Numbered from the stretch's first letter, positions 34,968-43,711 are shown. The stretch: 64,000 nucleotides of DNA from an uncultured Acinetobacter sp. (GCF_943914805.1 NZ_CALUDM010000002.1:5833-69832); one strand, 5' to 3'. A program made the numbers and translations. The notes: generated by a model from the letters alone, not told the origin.

Positions 34968-36143
34968 TTATAAAAGTTCAATTGCAACAGCAGTCGCTTC
35001 ACCACCACCGATACAAAGTGCAGCAATACCTTTCTTGCCACCTGTACGTTTAAGTGCATGAATCAACGTTAAAATGATACGAGAACCTGTTGAGCCGACA
35101 GGATGACCTAATGCACATGCACCACCGTTGATGTTAACTTTTTCGATGTCTAATTTAAAATCGTCAACTGGACACATGGTCACCATTGCAAATGCTTCAT
35201 TGATTTCCCAAAGGTCAACGTCCTGTGCATCCCAACCAGTTTTGTTTAAAACTTTTTGGATTGCGCCAACAGGAGCAATTGTAAATTCAGAAGGGTGTTG
35301 TGAATTTGATGCATAAGCAACAATTTTAGCAAGCGGTTTTAAGCCTTTTTCAGTAGCATAATCTGAAGATGTTAGGACGAGTGCCGATGCACCATCTGAA
35401 ATCGAGCTTGCATTTGCAGCTGTAATCGTACCATCTTTCGCAAATGCTGGACGTAAAGTTGGGATTTTTTCAATATTGGCATTGAAAGGTTGTTCATCTT
35501 TGTCAACGATCACATCGCCTTTACGCGTAGAGACTGTAACTGGGGTAATTTCGTCAGCAAAATAACCTTCAGTAATGGCTTTTTGAGCACGTTGTAATGA
35601 ACGGATCGCGAAATCATCCATTTGTTCACGTGTATAACCACGAGAATTTGCCATATCTTGAGCAAATGAACCCATTAAACGACCTGTTTCAGCATCTTCT
35701 AAACCATCAAAGAACATGTGATCTTTGATTTCGCCATGACCCATACGGTAACCACCACGAGCTTTTGGCAATAAATAAGGTGCATTGGTCATCGACTCCA
35801 TACCACCAGCAACAACCACTTCAGCAGAACCTGCTTTAATTGCATCTGCAGCTTGCATCACTGCCTTCATGCCAGAACCACATAATTTATTGATGGTTAC
35901 AGCACCAGTAGAATCAGGAAGACCTGCTTTACGCATTGCTTGGCGAGCTGGACCTTGCTTTAAACCTGCTGGAAGTACGCAACCCATAATGACTTCTTGT
36001 ACATCACTCGGTTGTAAACCAGCACGAGCAACGGCTTCCTTAATCGTCACAGCACCTAAATCAGGAGCAGTTACGTCCGCAAGACTTCCTTGAAATCCGC
36101 CCATTGCGGTACGCGCACCATTCACAATTACGATGTCAGTCAT
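34968..36143 (-). CDS. Acetyl-CoA C-acetyltransferase (thiolase)
   Basis: A 391-residue thiolase that condenses two acetyl-CoA, or splits 3-ketoacyl-CoA. Nucleophile C88 in NKLCGSGMKAV, the NEAFA loop, the active-site His in GGACALGHPVGSTGSR and the second Cys in CIGGGEA. Full length. ATG 36143 is chosen because GGAG lies nine bases upstream; an in-frame start five codons earlier lacks one. Standalone, so it may serve ketone/PHB-type or degradation chemistry; substrate not readable. Confidence 0.94.
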   Translation of the reverse strand: MTDIVIVNGARTAMGGFQGSLADVTAPDLGAVTIKEAVARAGLQPSDVQEVIMGCVLPAGLKQGPARQAMRKAGLPDSTGAVTINKLCGSGMKAVMQAADAIKAGSAEVVVAGGMESMTNAPYLLPKARGGYRMGHGEIKDHMFFDGLEDAETGRLMGSFAQDMANSRGYTREQMDDFAIRSLQRAQKAITEGYFADEITPVTVSTRKGDVIVDKDEQPFNANIEKIPTLRPAFAKDGTITAANASSISDGASALVLTSSDYATEKGLKPLAKIVAYASNSQHPSEFTIAPVGAIQKVLNKTGWDAQDVDLWEINEAFAMVTMCPVDDFKLDIEKVNINGGACALGHPVGSTGSRIILTLIHALKRTGGKKGIAALCIGGGEATAVAIELL

Positions 36144-36259
36144 TGTTCTATTCTCCAATCAGTATTCTATGATTTTTTCAAAAACCTAAGCAGTATATAA
36201 AAAACTGCTTCAGATGAAAGTAGCAATATTGAATATATCTAGACTGTAGTGACCAGTTT

Positions 36260-36790
36260 TTAACAATTACGATTTGGCTCAGGGCGGATATTTCCCATTT
36301 TACTAATATTGAGTTTTATATTGTTTTCTGGGCTACTTATACCACAATAATAGAAACCTCCAGGTGCGCCTCTAGGTAACCCTGTATCACCTTGTAATGT
36401 AAGCACATGGGTGCTACTTGAACTGCCGACCCAAGTCAAGCGTCCATATTTAATATTATGTTCAGTTTTAAAGAGTATATGCTCATCCGCATCGACTAAT
36501 TTATTCCGATTTTTATCTGTAAAGATAACAACACCACTATTCCATTGGTTATTTTGGCATTGTATTAAATTTTCCGATGAACAGATTACGACAGGCGTAT
36601 GGAGTAGCAACGCTTGACTTTTTGCAAATGATAAATATTGTTGAGTCAAAGGTTTGATCGAGTTAAGTTCTTGCTTTTGCATTAGATTATGATAGTACGG
36701 AATACAGATTAAACTTAAAATTGAGATTATTGAAATAGTTACAATCAGTTCAAACAGGGTAAACCCGTTATCTTTACAATAAAAGTACAT
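36260..36790 (-). CDS. Type IV pilin-like pseudopilin (GspH/FimT family)
   Basis: A 176-residue minor pilin or pseudopilin. A prepilin peptidase site G-FTLFELIVTIS at residues 9-20 precedes the hydrophobic N-terminal helix (IISILSLICIPYY). The C-terminal GspH/FimT domain has VVICSSENLIQCQNNQWNSGVVIFTDKNRN and ends in NRNC; four or five Cys may form disulfides. It would be exported and built into a type IV pilus or secretion pseudopilus. No other pil genes lie near it, which is common for scattered FimT-type genes. No good ribosome site is visible. Confidence 0.88.
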   Translation of the reverse strand: MYFYCKDNGFTLFELIVTISIISILSLICIPYYHNLMQKQELNSIKPLTQQYLSFAKSQALLLHTPVVICSSENLIQCQNNQWNSGVVIFTDKNRNKLVDADEHILFKTEHNIKYGRLTWVGSSSSTHVLTLQGDTGLPRGAPGGFYYCGISSPENNIKLNISKMGNIRPEPNRNC

Positions 36791-37167
36791 AATAAAATCT
36801 TCTGTTGTTGTGTGTTTTTATTTGATAAATAATGTTTTTTCTTTTAAATTTGTCTCAAAGGTAATTGTAGTAAAATATTTATTACTATCGTATTCTTTTG
36901 CTGTTAAAATAAAAGTAGCAAAAAGATAAGCGATCCATGAAGAAAAATTGAGTAAAAATTTACCGAATTACAACGGAAATTGTAAGTAATTTTGTCAATA
37001 ATTTACTTGATTAAAGTTATCAAGCACTTGGAAAAAGAATCAAGTGTTTGTATGATTCAACATGAGTAGCTTAAAAATAATACTGGGGTATTAAAATCTA
37101 TCTCAGGATAGCCAATAAATTTTAGGCTAAGCTTGAACAAAACAATTGTTATCTCTGGAGGATATCC
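36791..37167. other. Long intergenic region before ompA
   Basis: 377 AT-rich bases with no convincing gene. It must hold the ompA promoter and a long untranslated leader; I could not point to one clear -35/-10 pair. A strong GGAGGA ribosome site lies seven bases before the ompA ATG. Confidence 0.5.
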
Positions 37168-38196
37168 ATGAAATTGAGTCGTATCGCACTTGCAATGCTT
37201 GTTGCTGCGCCATTCGCTGCTGCTAACGCTGGTGTAACTATTACACCTTTAATGCTTGGTTACACTTTCCAAGATTCTCAACACAATAACGGTGGTGACA
37301 AGGGCGAGTTAACTAACGGTCCTGAGCTACAAAACGATTTATTCGTTGGTGCTGCTGTTGGTGTTGAGCTTACTCCATGGTTAGGTTTTGAAGCTGAATA
37401 TAACCAAGTTAAAGGTGATTTAGACGGTACTGGTGTTTCTGGTTCTGAATATAAGCAAAAACAAATCAATGGTAACTTCTATGTTACTTCTGATTTGATC
37501 ACTAAAGACTATGACAGCAAAATCAAACCTTACGTTTTATTAGGTGCTGGTCATTATAAATATGAATTAGACGATATGTCTTATCATAGTGATGAAGAAG
37601 GTACTTTGGGTAACGCTGGTTTTGGTGCTTTCTGGCGCTTAAACGATGCTTTGTCTCTTCGTACAGAAGCTCGTAGTACTTATAACTTTGATGAAAAATT
37701 CTGGAACTATACTGCTCTTGCAGGTCTTAACGTAGTTCTAGGCGGTCACTTGAAGCCTGCTGCTCCTGTAGTAGAAGTTGCTCCAGTTGTTCCAGCTCCA
37801 GTTCCAGTAGCTCCTGAGCCACAACAGTTGACTGAAGATTTGAACATGGAACTTCGTGTGTTCTTTGATACAAATAAATCAAACATCAAAGATCAATACA
37901 AGCCAGAAGTTGCGAAAGTAGCTGAAAAATTAACTGAATTCCCGAATGCGACTGCTCGTATTGAAGGTCACACAGATAATACTGGTCCACGTAAGTTAAA
38001 CGAACGTTTATCTTTAGCTCGTGCTAACTCTGTTAAATCAGCGCTAGTAAGCGAATACAACATCGATGCATCTCGTTTGTCTACTCAAGGTTTCGCTTGG
38101 GATCAACCGATTGCTGACAACAAAACTAAAGAAGGTCGTGCTATGAACCGTCGTGTATTCGCGACGATCACTGGTAGCCGTACTGTAACTCAATAA
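37168..38196 (+). CDS. ompA: Outer membrane protein OmpA
   Basis: A 342-residue major porin. Signal peptide (MKLSRIALAMLVAAPFAAANA), an eight-stranded N-terminal barrel with GVTITPLMLGYTFQDSQ and FLVGAAVGVELTPWLGFEAEYNQ-type strands, a Pro/Val-rich linker (VAPVVPAPVPVAPEPQQ, about residues 205-222) and the C-terminal OmpA domain with FDTNKSNI, IEGHTDNTGPRKLNERLS and ARANSVK plus the RRV motif that binds peptidoglycan. Matches the Acinetobacter OmpA (Omp38) type. The ATG follows GGAGGA at seven bases, and codon choice looks like that of a highly expressed gene. Terminator at 38210. Confidence 0.97.
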   Translation: MKLSRIALAMLVAAPFAAANAGVTITPLMLGYTFQDSQHNNGGDKGELTNGPELQNDLFVGAAVGVELTPWLGFEAEYNQVKGDLDGTGVSGSEYKQKQINGNFYVTSDLITKDYDSKIKPYVLLGAGHYKYELDDMSYHSDEEGTLGNAGFGAFWRLNDALSLRTEARSTYNFDEKFWNYTALAGLNVVLGGHLKPAAPVVEVAPVVPAPVPVAPEPQQLTEDLNMELRVFFDTNKSNIKDQYKPEVAKVAEKLTEFPNATARIEGHTDNTGPRKLNERLSLARANSVKSALVSEYNIDASRLSTQGFAWDQPIADNKTKEGRAMNRRVFATITGSRTVTQ

Positions 38197-38209
38197 TTTA
38201 TTGAGAATA

Positions 38210-38241
38210 AAAAAAGCGATTCGTCAGAGTCGCTTTTTTTT
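38210..38241 (+). terminator. Terminator after ompA
   Basis: AAAAAGCGA (38211-38219) pairs with TCGCTTTTT (38230-38238), followed by Ts. Confidence 0.9.
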
Positions 38242-38293
38242 ATAAATCAAATATAATAATTAAAATATCTAAATATAGAATGAATTAAAAATA

Positions 38294-38776
38294 ATGAATG
38301 AGAAATTACTGATCAGTATCATAAGCAAATTATGTATCGCTTTAGCCCTCATCAGCTTAAATGGCTGTAGCAATACTATCTCTAATCAATCTATGAATTC
38401 GGTCCAAATACAATATCCGAAAGAAACAACGACTTTAAAAAAGGGTTTGGAAATTTACTTAAAAAATAAATCGAGTGATATTGATGAACAATATCGGCCA
38501 ACTTTATCCATTGCTTCGCAGTTGTTGAAAAATAATAAAAACTTTGTTTTACAAATAGAAGGGCATACCGACAGTTCAGGCTCATTAGCAGCGAATAATA
38601 AGGTATCTATCATTCGTGCAAATATTGTGAAAGATTTTATCCAGAATGAATATCATGTGAATCCTGATCAACTTATTACAACTGGCTTAGGACCATCAAA
38701 GCCAATCGCAAGTAATAGCACGGCAGATGGGCGGGCAAAAAACAGAAGAGTGACTGTAACCTTAAAGATCCAGTAA
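38294..38776 (+). CDS. OmpA-like lipoprotein
   Basis: A 160-residue outer membrane lipoprotein. Lipobox LNGC at about residue 25 follows a hydrophobic stretch (LCIALALISLNGC). The C-terminal OmpA domain (residues 60-160) has LQIEGHTDSSGSLAANNKVSIIRANIVKDFI and ends with GRAKNRRVTVTL, and should bind peptidoglycan. No barrel. It lies downstream of ompA after its terminator and is probably a separate unit; sequence is more AT-rich than ompA. It resembles Pal and YiaD; a tether role is likely but not proven. Confidence 0.85.
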   Translation: MNEKLLISIISKLCIALALISLNGCSNTISNQSMNSVQIQYPKETTTLKKGLEIYLKNKSSDIDEQYRPTLSIASQLLKNNKNFVLQIEGHTDSSGSLAANNKVSIIRANIVKDFIQNEYHVNPDQLITTGLGPSKPIASNSTADGRAKNRRVTVTLKIQ

Positions 38777-38872
38777 TTTGATGGGTAATATTGTTTGAAT
38801 AACTTTGATATCAAGCTATAAGCCTAAACGTATTAAAATGGATGCTTCTATTTCTTCTTCTAATTTGAAAAT

Positions 38873-39403
38873 ATGAATTTGCAACTACCTAAAGAATTGG
38901 TTGAACTCGAAGCGAATTGTGGGATGTTTGCTGTGTGGGTGGTGTTACAGCATTATTCAATCCAAATTGAAATAGAACAACTTGCCAAGATTTGTCACTA
39001 TGATCCTGAGGATGGAACTTTTAGTATTGGTTTAGCTGTAGGATTGAAAAAATTAGGCTTTGATATTACTTTTTATACGAATGATGATCCAAATATTCAT
39101 GAAAAGGAAATCGCTTGCTATGCAGAAGCACGATCTTTAAATATTCCAACTCATAAAGCATTGAGTTATCAAGAAATTCAAAAGGCTGTCGAACAAGGGC
39201 TTTCTGCAATTGTGTATTACGATACTTTAGAAGGCGTTGGCAACCATTCTTTGGTTTATTCAATAGATGAAAAGGAAATTTGTTTCTTTGATAGTTTTGA
39301 TGCGATGTCTGCAACTATTTTTGAACAACAGCGTAAGGCTGAAGGAATTTGCCAACAAGTCATTATCATTGGTAATTATCATCAGCCTATTCGATATAGT
39401 TGA
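38873..39403 (+). CDS. C39-like papain-fold cysteine peptidase, cytoplasmic
   Basis: A 176-residue protein with a papain-like fold resembling the peptidase C39 domain of bacteriocin processing enzymes. Candidate catalytic residues: Cys16 in EANCGMFAVWVVLQHY, His in GVGNHSLVYSID and Asp in CFFDSFDAM, in the right order and spacing. No signal peptide, transporter or leader-peptide gene is nearby, and no ATPase domain follows, so a bacteriocin role is not supported. Standalone gene. The function is unknown; a peptidase or an inactive relative are both possible. Confidence 0.6.
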   Translation: MNLQLPKELVELEANCGMFAVWVVLQHYSIQIEIEQLAKICHYDPEDGTFSIGLAVGLKKLGFDITFYTNDDPNIHEKEIACYAEARSLNIPTHKALSYQEIQKAVEQGLSAIVYYDTLEGVGNHSLVYSIDEKEICFFDSFDAMSATIFEQQRKAEGICQQVIIIGNYHQPIRYS

Positions 39404-39410
39404 TTGATGA

Positions 39411-39444
39411 TTCATCTCAGTAAATCAACATTTACTGAGATGAA
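39411..39444. terminator. Perfect 15 bp hairpin between convergent genes
   Basis: TTCATCTCAGTAAAT (39411-39425) and ATTTACTGAGATGAA (39430-39444) flank CAAC. No T-tract, so it is a weak intrinsic terminator or a stem protecting 3' ends of the C39-like (plus) and rtcB (minus) transcripts. Confidence 0.55.
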
Positions 39445-39516
39445 GTCTAAGTTAAGTTGTATGGGTTAATCACTACAATTCAAGCGAAACTATTTAAACG
39501 TTAGATGAATTTGAAA

Positions 39517-40728
39517 TTAACCTTTAATGCATAATACTTGTTTAAGTGTATGCACCACTTCAATAAGATCACTCTGATTGGCCATAACTTGGTGAATATC
39601 TTTATAAGCACTTGGTATTTCATCGACAACACCTTTGTCCTTACGGCATTCAACACCTTGAGTTTGTGCAATTAAGTCTTGCTGGTTAAATAGATTTTTA
39701 GCTTTAGAACGACTCATTTTTCTGCCTGCACCATGTGAACATGAGCAAAAAGATTCAGGATTTCCTTTACCTTTGACAATAAAAGATTGCGCACCCATTG
39801 AGCCGGGTATAATGCCGTATTCATCCAATCCTGCACGAATTGCACCTTTACGTGTTACAAAAACTTCTTCACCAAAATGAAGCTCCTTTTGTACATAGTT
39901 ATGATGACAATTAATGGCTTCTTTGGTCATTTGAAAGCTTGGTAATAAAGGGCGAATGGCTTCCAAAATCAAACGCATCATTTCACGTCTATTTTCAAAA
40001 GCATATTCTTGCGCCCATTCTACGGCTTCAACATAATCATCAAAATTGGTAGAGCCTTCTGCAAAGTAGCTTAAATCTTTGTCAGGGACATGCCCAAAAC
40101 GGTGTTGAGCTTCTTTCTTGGCACGTTCGATAAAATAAGTGCCAATCACATTGCCAAGACCACGACTACCTGAGTGCAACATGACCCAAATGTCATCATT
40201 TTCATCGATACAGAGTTCGATAAAGTGATTGCCGCCACCCAATGTACCGAGTTGTTTTTGCCATGTTGAATCAAAGTTTCGTAACATGCGTTTAAGCGCT
40301 GGGTGTTTATCTGTAATCAATTTAAGCTTTTTATCTAAAGGCGAAAGAGTAGATGCCTTGGCTTTGACCTGCTTATGCATTTCAAAACCAACAGGTACTT
40401 TTCTTTCAATCACATTACGTAAACTACTTAAATTATCAGGTAATTGCCCCGCTTTTAGGCTAATGCGTAATGCGTTCATTCCACAGCCAATATCCACACC
40501 AACAGCAGCTGGAATAATGGCATTTTTAGTCGGAATGACACTGCCTACAGTTGCACCCTTGCCTAAATGCACATCAGGCATGACTGCAATATGGGAGTGA
40601 ATAAATTGCAATTGTGCCATTTTGCGCAATTGGATTAGGCTTTCATGATCGACATCTTGGGTGTAAATTTTTACAGGAACGCCATATTCTGCTTTGGCGT
40701 TCAAAATCATTTGTATGCTCATTTTCAT
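39517..40728 (-). CDS. rtcB: RNA ligase RtcB
   Basis: A 403-residue RNA ligase that joins 2',3'-cyclic phosphate or 3'-phosphate ends to 5'-OH ends with GTP and Mn2+. Metal and guanylylation residues match the family: D79 and C82 in VDIGCGMNAL, H168 in LGGGNHFIEL, H185 in MLHSGSRG, H275 in INCHHNYVQ and H332 in CSHGAGRKMSR (the GMP-linked His). ATG 40728 and ATG 40722 are both possible. No rtcA or rtcR is present in the window. Upstream lies a separate short transcribed unit with its own terminator, which may act as a control leader. Confidence 0.95.
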   Translation of the reverse strand: MKMSIQMILNAKAEYGVPVKIYTQDVDHESLIQLRKMAQLQFIHSHIAVMPDVHLGKGATVGSVIPTKNAIIPAAVGVDIGCGMNALRISLKAGQLPDNLSSLRNVIERKVPVGFEMHKQVKAKASTLSPLDKKLKLITDKHPALKRMLRNFDSTWQKQLGTLGGGNHFIELCIDENDDIWVMLHSGSRGLGNVIGTYFIERAKKEAQHRFGHVPDKDLSYFAEGSTNFDDYVEAVEWAQEYAFENRREMMRLILEAIRPLLPSFQMTKEAINCHHNYVQKELHFGEEVFVTRKGAIRAGLDEYGIIPGSMGAQSFIVKGKGNPESFCSCSHGAGRKMSRSKAKNLFNQQDLIAQTQGVECRKDKGVVDEIPSAYKDIHQVMANQSDLIEVVHTLKQVLCIKG

Positions 40729-40806
40729 TCTCTAAGCAATTTATTTTTATTGTCCGATATTGTTTTAAAAGGACTTCCTTTGAATACTAAATTCAAATTT
40801 TAGACC

Positions 40807-40832
40807 ATAAAAAACCTAGCGAATGCTAGGTT
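40807..40832 (-). terminator. Terminator between the short leader unit and rtcB
   Basis: AACCTAGC (40813-40820) and GCTAGGTT (40825-40832) flank GAAT; on the minus strand a run of Ts follows. It stands about 80 bases before the rtcB ATG, so read-through is needed for this promoter to drive rtcB. Confidence 0.85.
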
Positions 40833-40845
40833 GAAAACTGACATT

Positions 40846-40873
40846 CGGACACTTTTGATTAATTCAGTGCCCG
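40846..40873 (-). ncRNA. Predicted hairpin in the rtcB leader
   Basis: CGGACACT (40846-40853, plus strand) and AGTGCCCG (40866-40873) pair with one G-U. The stem lies between the 9-codon ORF and the terminator, so the unit as a whole (about 40996 to 40807) could be an RNA whose folding controls transcription. Only the bases are seen; the RNA is inferred. Confidence 0.45.
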
Positions 40874-40894
40874 TGAGTAGACGACTGCTTAATC

Positions 40895-40924
40895 TTATTT
40901 AAAATTTCTCTTTAATGTAGGCAT
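40895..40924 (-). CDS. Nine-codon leader ORF upstream of rtcB
   Basis: ATG CCT ACA TTA AAG AGA AAT TTT AAA TAA on the minus strand encodes MPTLKRNFK. AAGGAG lies six bases upstream of the ATG, an ideal ribosome site. It is too short to score by composition, but this combination with a consensus promoter is unlikely to be chance. It may be a leader peptide whose translation decides between the hairpin and the terminator, or a small standalone peptide. Not in any family I know. Confidence 0.5.
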   Translation of the reverse strand: MPTLKRNFK

Positions 40925-40978
40925 GTCGTACTCCTTATATTCTTGGGTTTTATAAACCACAGTTAAACAATATTTGTT

Positions 40979-40996
40979 GTTTGGAACGAACCAAAC
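40979..40996 (-). promoter_or_regulatory. Palindrome at the expected transcription start of the leader unit
   Basis: GTTTGG-N6-CCAAAC is a perfect 6 bp inverted repeat that overlaps the expected transcription start. An operator here could block initiation; it could also form the 5' hairpin of the RNA. Confidence 0.45.
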
Positions 40997-41002
40997 AGCG
41001 CT

Positions 41003-41030
41003 ATTCTATAAATAAAATCGGCTTTGTCAA
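41003..41030 (-). promoter_or_regulatory. Sigma-70-type promoter of the leader unit
   Basis: On the minus strand TTGACA (41030-41025) is followed after 16 bases by TAGAAT (41008-41003), five of six matches to the -10 consensus. Transcription should start near 40996 and run toward rtcB. It lies after the lysP terminator, so it begins a new unit. Confidence 0.7.
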
Positions 41031-41096
41031 ATGATTTAAAAATATTTTCAAAACTGAGTTGTTTATTTTTAAATGATGATACTGTGAAAATTCAAT

Positions 41097-41125
41097 AAAA
41101 AAGCAGCTCGAAAGCTGCTTTTATT
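41097..41125 (-). terminator. Terminator after lysP
   Basis: AAAAGCAGCT and AGCTGCTTTT form a perfect 10 bp stem around CGAA, with T-rich sequence on the minus strand. Confidence 0.9.
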
Positions 41126-41141
41126 TAATTGATTTAAAAGA

Positions 41142-42605
41142 TTATTCTTTATCAACATCAAAAGGTTGCACATCCATTTCTTTGTATGAAATGAGTTTGC
41201 TACGATGCTTCCATTTATAGCCTAACCAAATCGCAAGGAATAATGGAATACTGATATAAGTTGATATTACACTCATCCAGTTACCATCGAGTACCGCTTG
41301 ATAATTCTGACCGAGCACAACGATTGTACAGAGGATGAAGGCGAACCAAGGTGCAAATGGGAAGAATTTGGCACGATAAGCTAAATCTTCAAGCTTATAA
41401 CCTTGAGCTAAATAGCCTTTACGGAAACGGTAATGTGAAATCGCTATACCTAACCAAACAATAAAACCACACATACCAGACATATTGAGTAACCACGTAA
41501 AGACTTGGTTTTCACCAATAAATGTGGTTAAAAAACAGAGTGCTGCAATCGCAGTGGTGGCATATAAAGCATTCATTGGAACGCCACGCAGGTCTAATTT
41601 ACCAAAGCATTTTGGCGCACGACCTTCACGGGCCATACCAAACAGCATACGCGTAGATGAATACATGCCTGAATTACCTGCGGAAAGAATTGCAGTTAAA
41701 ATCACAGCATTCATTAAACCAGCAGCGAAAGCTAAACCTGCTTTTTCATACAATAATGTAAATGGCGACAGGGTAATATTGCCATCACCTTCAGCAGCTA
41801 AAGCCAGGTTTGGATCTGTATATGCAATCAATGTACCGATGATAAAAATACACAAGATATAGAATAAAAGAATACGCCAAAAGATTTGCTTGATGGCAAT
41901 TGGAATGGTCTTCTTCGGATCCTTAGATTCACCCGCAGCAACCCCAACCATTTCAGTACCTTGGAATGAGAATCCAGCAATCATAGCTACACCGACCAAT
42001 GCTTGGAAACCACCTACAAAAGGTGCATCACCAAGTGTCCAGTTTGTGCTCACAGATTGAGTTGGATCAAGCATGATTTTTCCAATCATGAATAGACCAA
42101 TTACAATAAAAAAAATGATTGCAACAACTTTGACCAATGAGAATAAAAACTCACTTTCACCAAAGCCTTTTACAGTTAAAGCATTGATAAAGAAGATGAT
42201 GGCAAGGAATAGGGCACTCCACCAAAATCCTGGAATATCGGGGAACCAAAATTTCATGATGAATTGGACGGCAACCAGTTCAAATGCAACTGTAATTGCC
42301 CAGTTATACCAATAGTTCCAACCGAGTGCGAAGCCAAAGCCTTCTTCAACATATTTATTACCATAGGTAAAGAATGCGCCTGATGTTGGATTATGAGTCG
42401 CTAACTCACCTAAACTGGTCATCAAGAAATAAATCATGACTCCAATGAGGACGTAAGCGAGTAATGCACCACCAGGGCCAGCAGTTGCGATGGTTTGACC
42501 TGAGGCAAGGAATAAACCTGTACCAATAGAACCGCCGATGGCGATCATATTTAAATGTCGAGCCCCAAGTTTTCGCTTGAGTTCTGGATGATCTGTTTCG
42601 CTCAT
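41142..42605 (-). CDS. lysP: Amino acid permease, LysP-like
   Basis: A 487-residue transporter of the APC superfamily with 12 hydrophobic segments, importing an amino acid (lysine by likeness) with protons. Recognised LysP-like stretches: RHLNMIAIGGSIGTGLFLASG, GPGGALLAYVLIGVMIYFLMTSLGEL, VEEGFGFALGWNYWYNW and FSFQGTEMVGVAAGESKDP. Its ATG overlaps the rsmC stop by four bases (ATGA), so translation is coupled. Substrate by similarity only. Confidence 0.85.
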   Translation of the reverse strand: MSETDHPELKRKLGARHLNMIAIGGSIGTGLFLASGQTIATAGPGGALLAYVLIGVMIYFLMTSLGELATHNPTSGAFFTYGNKYVEEGFGFALGWNYWYNWAITVAFELVAVQFIMKFWFPDIPGFWWSALFLAIIFFINALTVKGFGESEFLFSLVKVVAIIFFIVIGLFMIGKIMLDPTQSVSTNWTLGDAPFVGGFQALVGVAMIAGFSFQGTEMVGVAAGESKDPKKTIPIAIKQIFWRILLFYILCIFIIGTLIAYTDPNLALAAEGDGNITLSPFTLLYEKAGLAFAAGLMNAVILTAILSAGNSGMYSSTRMLFGMAREGRAPKCFGKLDLRGVPMNALYATTAIAALCFLTTFIGENQVFTWLLNMSGMCGFIVWLGIAISHYRFRKGYLAQGYKLEDLAYRAKFFPFAPWFAFILCTIVVLGQNYQAVLDGNWMSVISTYISIPLFLAIWLGYKWKHRSKLISYKEMDVQPFDVDKE

Positions 42606-43639
42606 CGTTCTTCCTTAAGATTTTTTTGAGTGTTGGCGAACAGCACTTTAAAGCCTTGTTGATCGGCCTTAGTCGTACATTGACTAAAGCTCTGCTCAAT
42701 GAGTAATGGGTAATTTAGAAAACGGTTTGCCACCATCCATAGTTCACCACCTGATTTTAAATGGCGTCGTGCAGTTTTGCACAAAGTTTCGCTAGCATTG
42801 TAATCAGTCTGAATACCTTGGTGGAATGGTGGGTTGCTGACAATCGCATGTAAAAATAAAGGTGCATCTTCGATGCCTGTTACTGCTTTTATTTCGAGTT
42901 GTTCTAAAGGTAAATTATTTTTTTCAAAAGTCATTTGCGTAGACGCCAATGCAAATGCGTCAACATCTAAAGCAAAAATACGGTTTTTAGGATTCAATTT
43001 TGATAAATAAGCACTGATTACACCCGCACCACAACCAAAATCTGCAATTTTTCCAGAAGTCACTTGTTTTAAGTACGGTAATAAAACGGCAGTACCAATA
43101 TCCAAATGATTTTGACTAAATACACCTGGAAGGGCACAGATCGTAAGATCACCCGCAGGCGTAGTTACATTATATTGCTGAGCCCATTGTTGTAATGGTT
43201 TTGCTGTAACTGTGGTATTGGTCGTTAATTGCCACATTTGGCAGTGACGAGCGCTGTCCAATTTAGTTGCTTGACCATAAGGTTGTAGCTGTTTTGCTGC
43301 ACGTTCAACGCCACCTTTCTTTTCTCCAACTAAGAAAATAGAGGCACCGACAGGTAGGCGACTGACTAAATTATGCAGAATATAGTTCAATAGCTCTTTT
43401 GATTTCGGAACAAAAATCACAGCTTGATCAAAGCTAGATTCAGGAAGATCTGTACCAAAATGTACATCTGCTTTTAGATTTTGGAAATACTGTAATTCGT
43501 TGTAATTCCACGTCCAAACGCTTGCTTCGATGTCATGAGCTAAATTTGAAAGTAAATCATCCGTTGGCGCATTGACCAATAATACTCGTCCAGAAAGATA
43601 GTCATGCTGTCGAATGACAACTTCACTTCTTGGCTCCAT
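42602..43639 (-). CDS. rsmC: 16S rRNA m2G1207 methyltransferase RsmC
   Basis: A 345-residue methyltransferase that methylates guanine 1207 of 16S rRNA in the 30S subunit with S-adenosylmethionine. The first half is a degenerate methyltransferase fold; the second holds the SAM motif DFGCGAGVISAYLSKLNP and the catalytic NPPFHQG. ATG 43639 (MEPRSEVVIRQ) is preferred; an ATG three codons upstream is also possible. It overlaps lysP by four bases and is probably cotranscribed. Confidence 0.93.
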   Translation of the reverse strand: MEPRSEVVIRQHDYLSGRVLLVNAPTDDLLSNLAHDIEASVWTWNYNELQYFQNLKADVHFGTDLPESSFDQAVIFVPKSKELLNYILHNLVSRLPVGASIFLVGEKKGGVERAAKQLQPYGQATKLDSARHCQMWQLTTNTTVTAKPLQQWAQQYNVTTPAGDLTICALPGVFSQNHLDIGTAVLLPYLKQVTSGKIADFGCGAGVISAYLSKLNPKNRIFALDVDAFALASTQMTFEKNNLPLEQLEIKAVTGIEDAPLFLHAIVSNPPFHQGIQTDYNASETLCKTARRHLKSGGELWMVANRFLNYPLLIEQSFSQCTTKADQQGFKVLFANTQKNLKEER

Positions 43640-43711
43640 ATTCACCATCCATCATTAAAAGTTAGAGCAATAATGCCCAGTCTAAGCTGGGCATTATAAA
43701 GAATAGATTTA

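Noticed and set aside
40979..40996. A tRNA T-arm or tRNA gene upstream of rtcB
   Set aside because: The stem-loop with GGTTCG looks superficially like a T-arm but no acceptor, D or anticodon stem matches.
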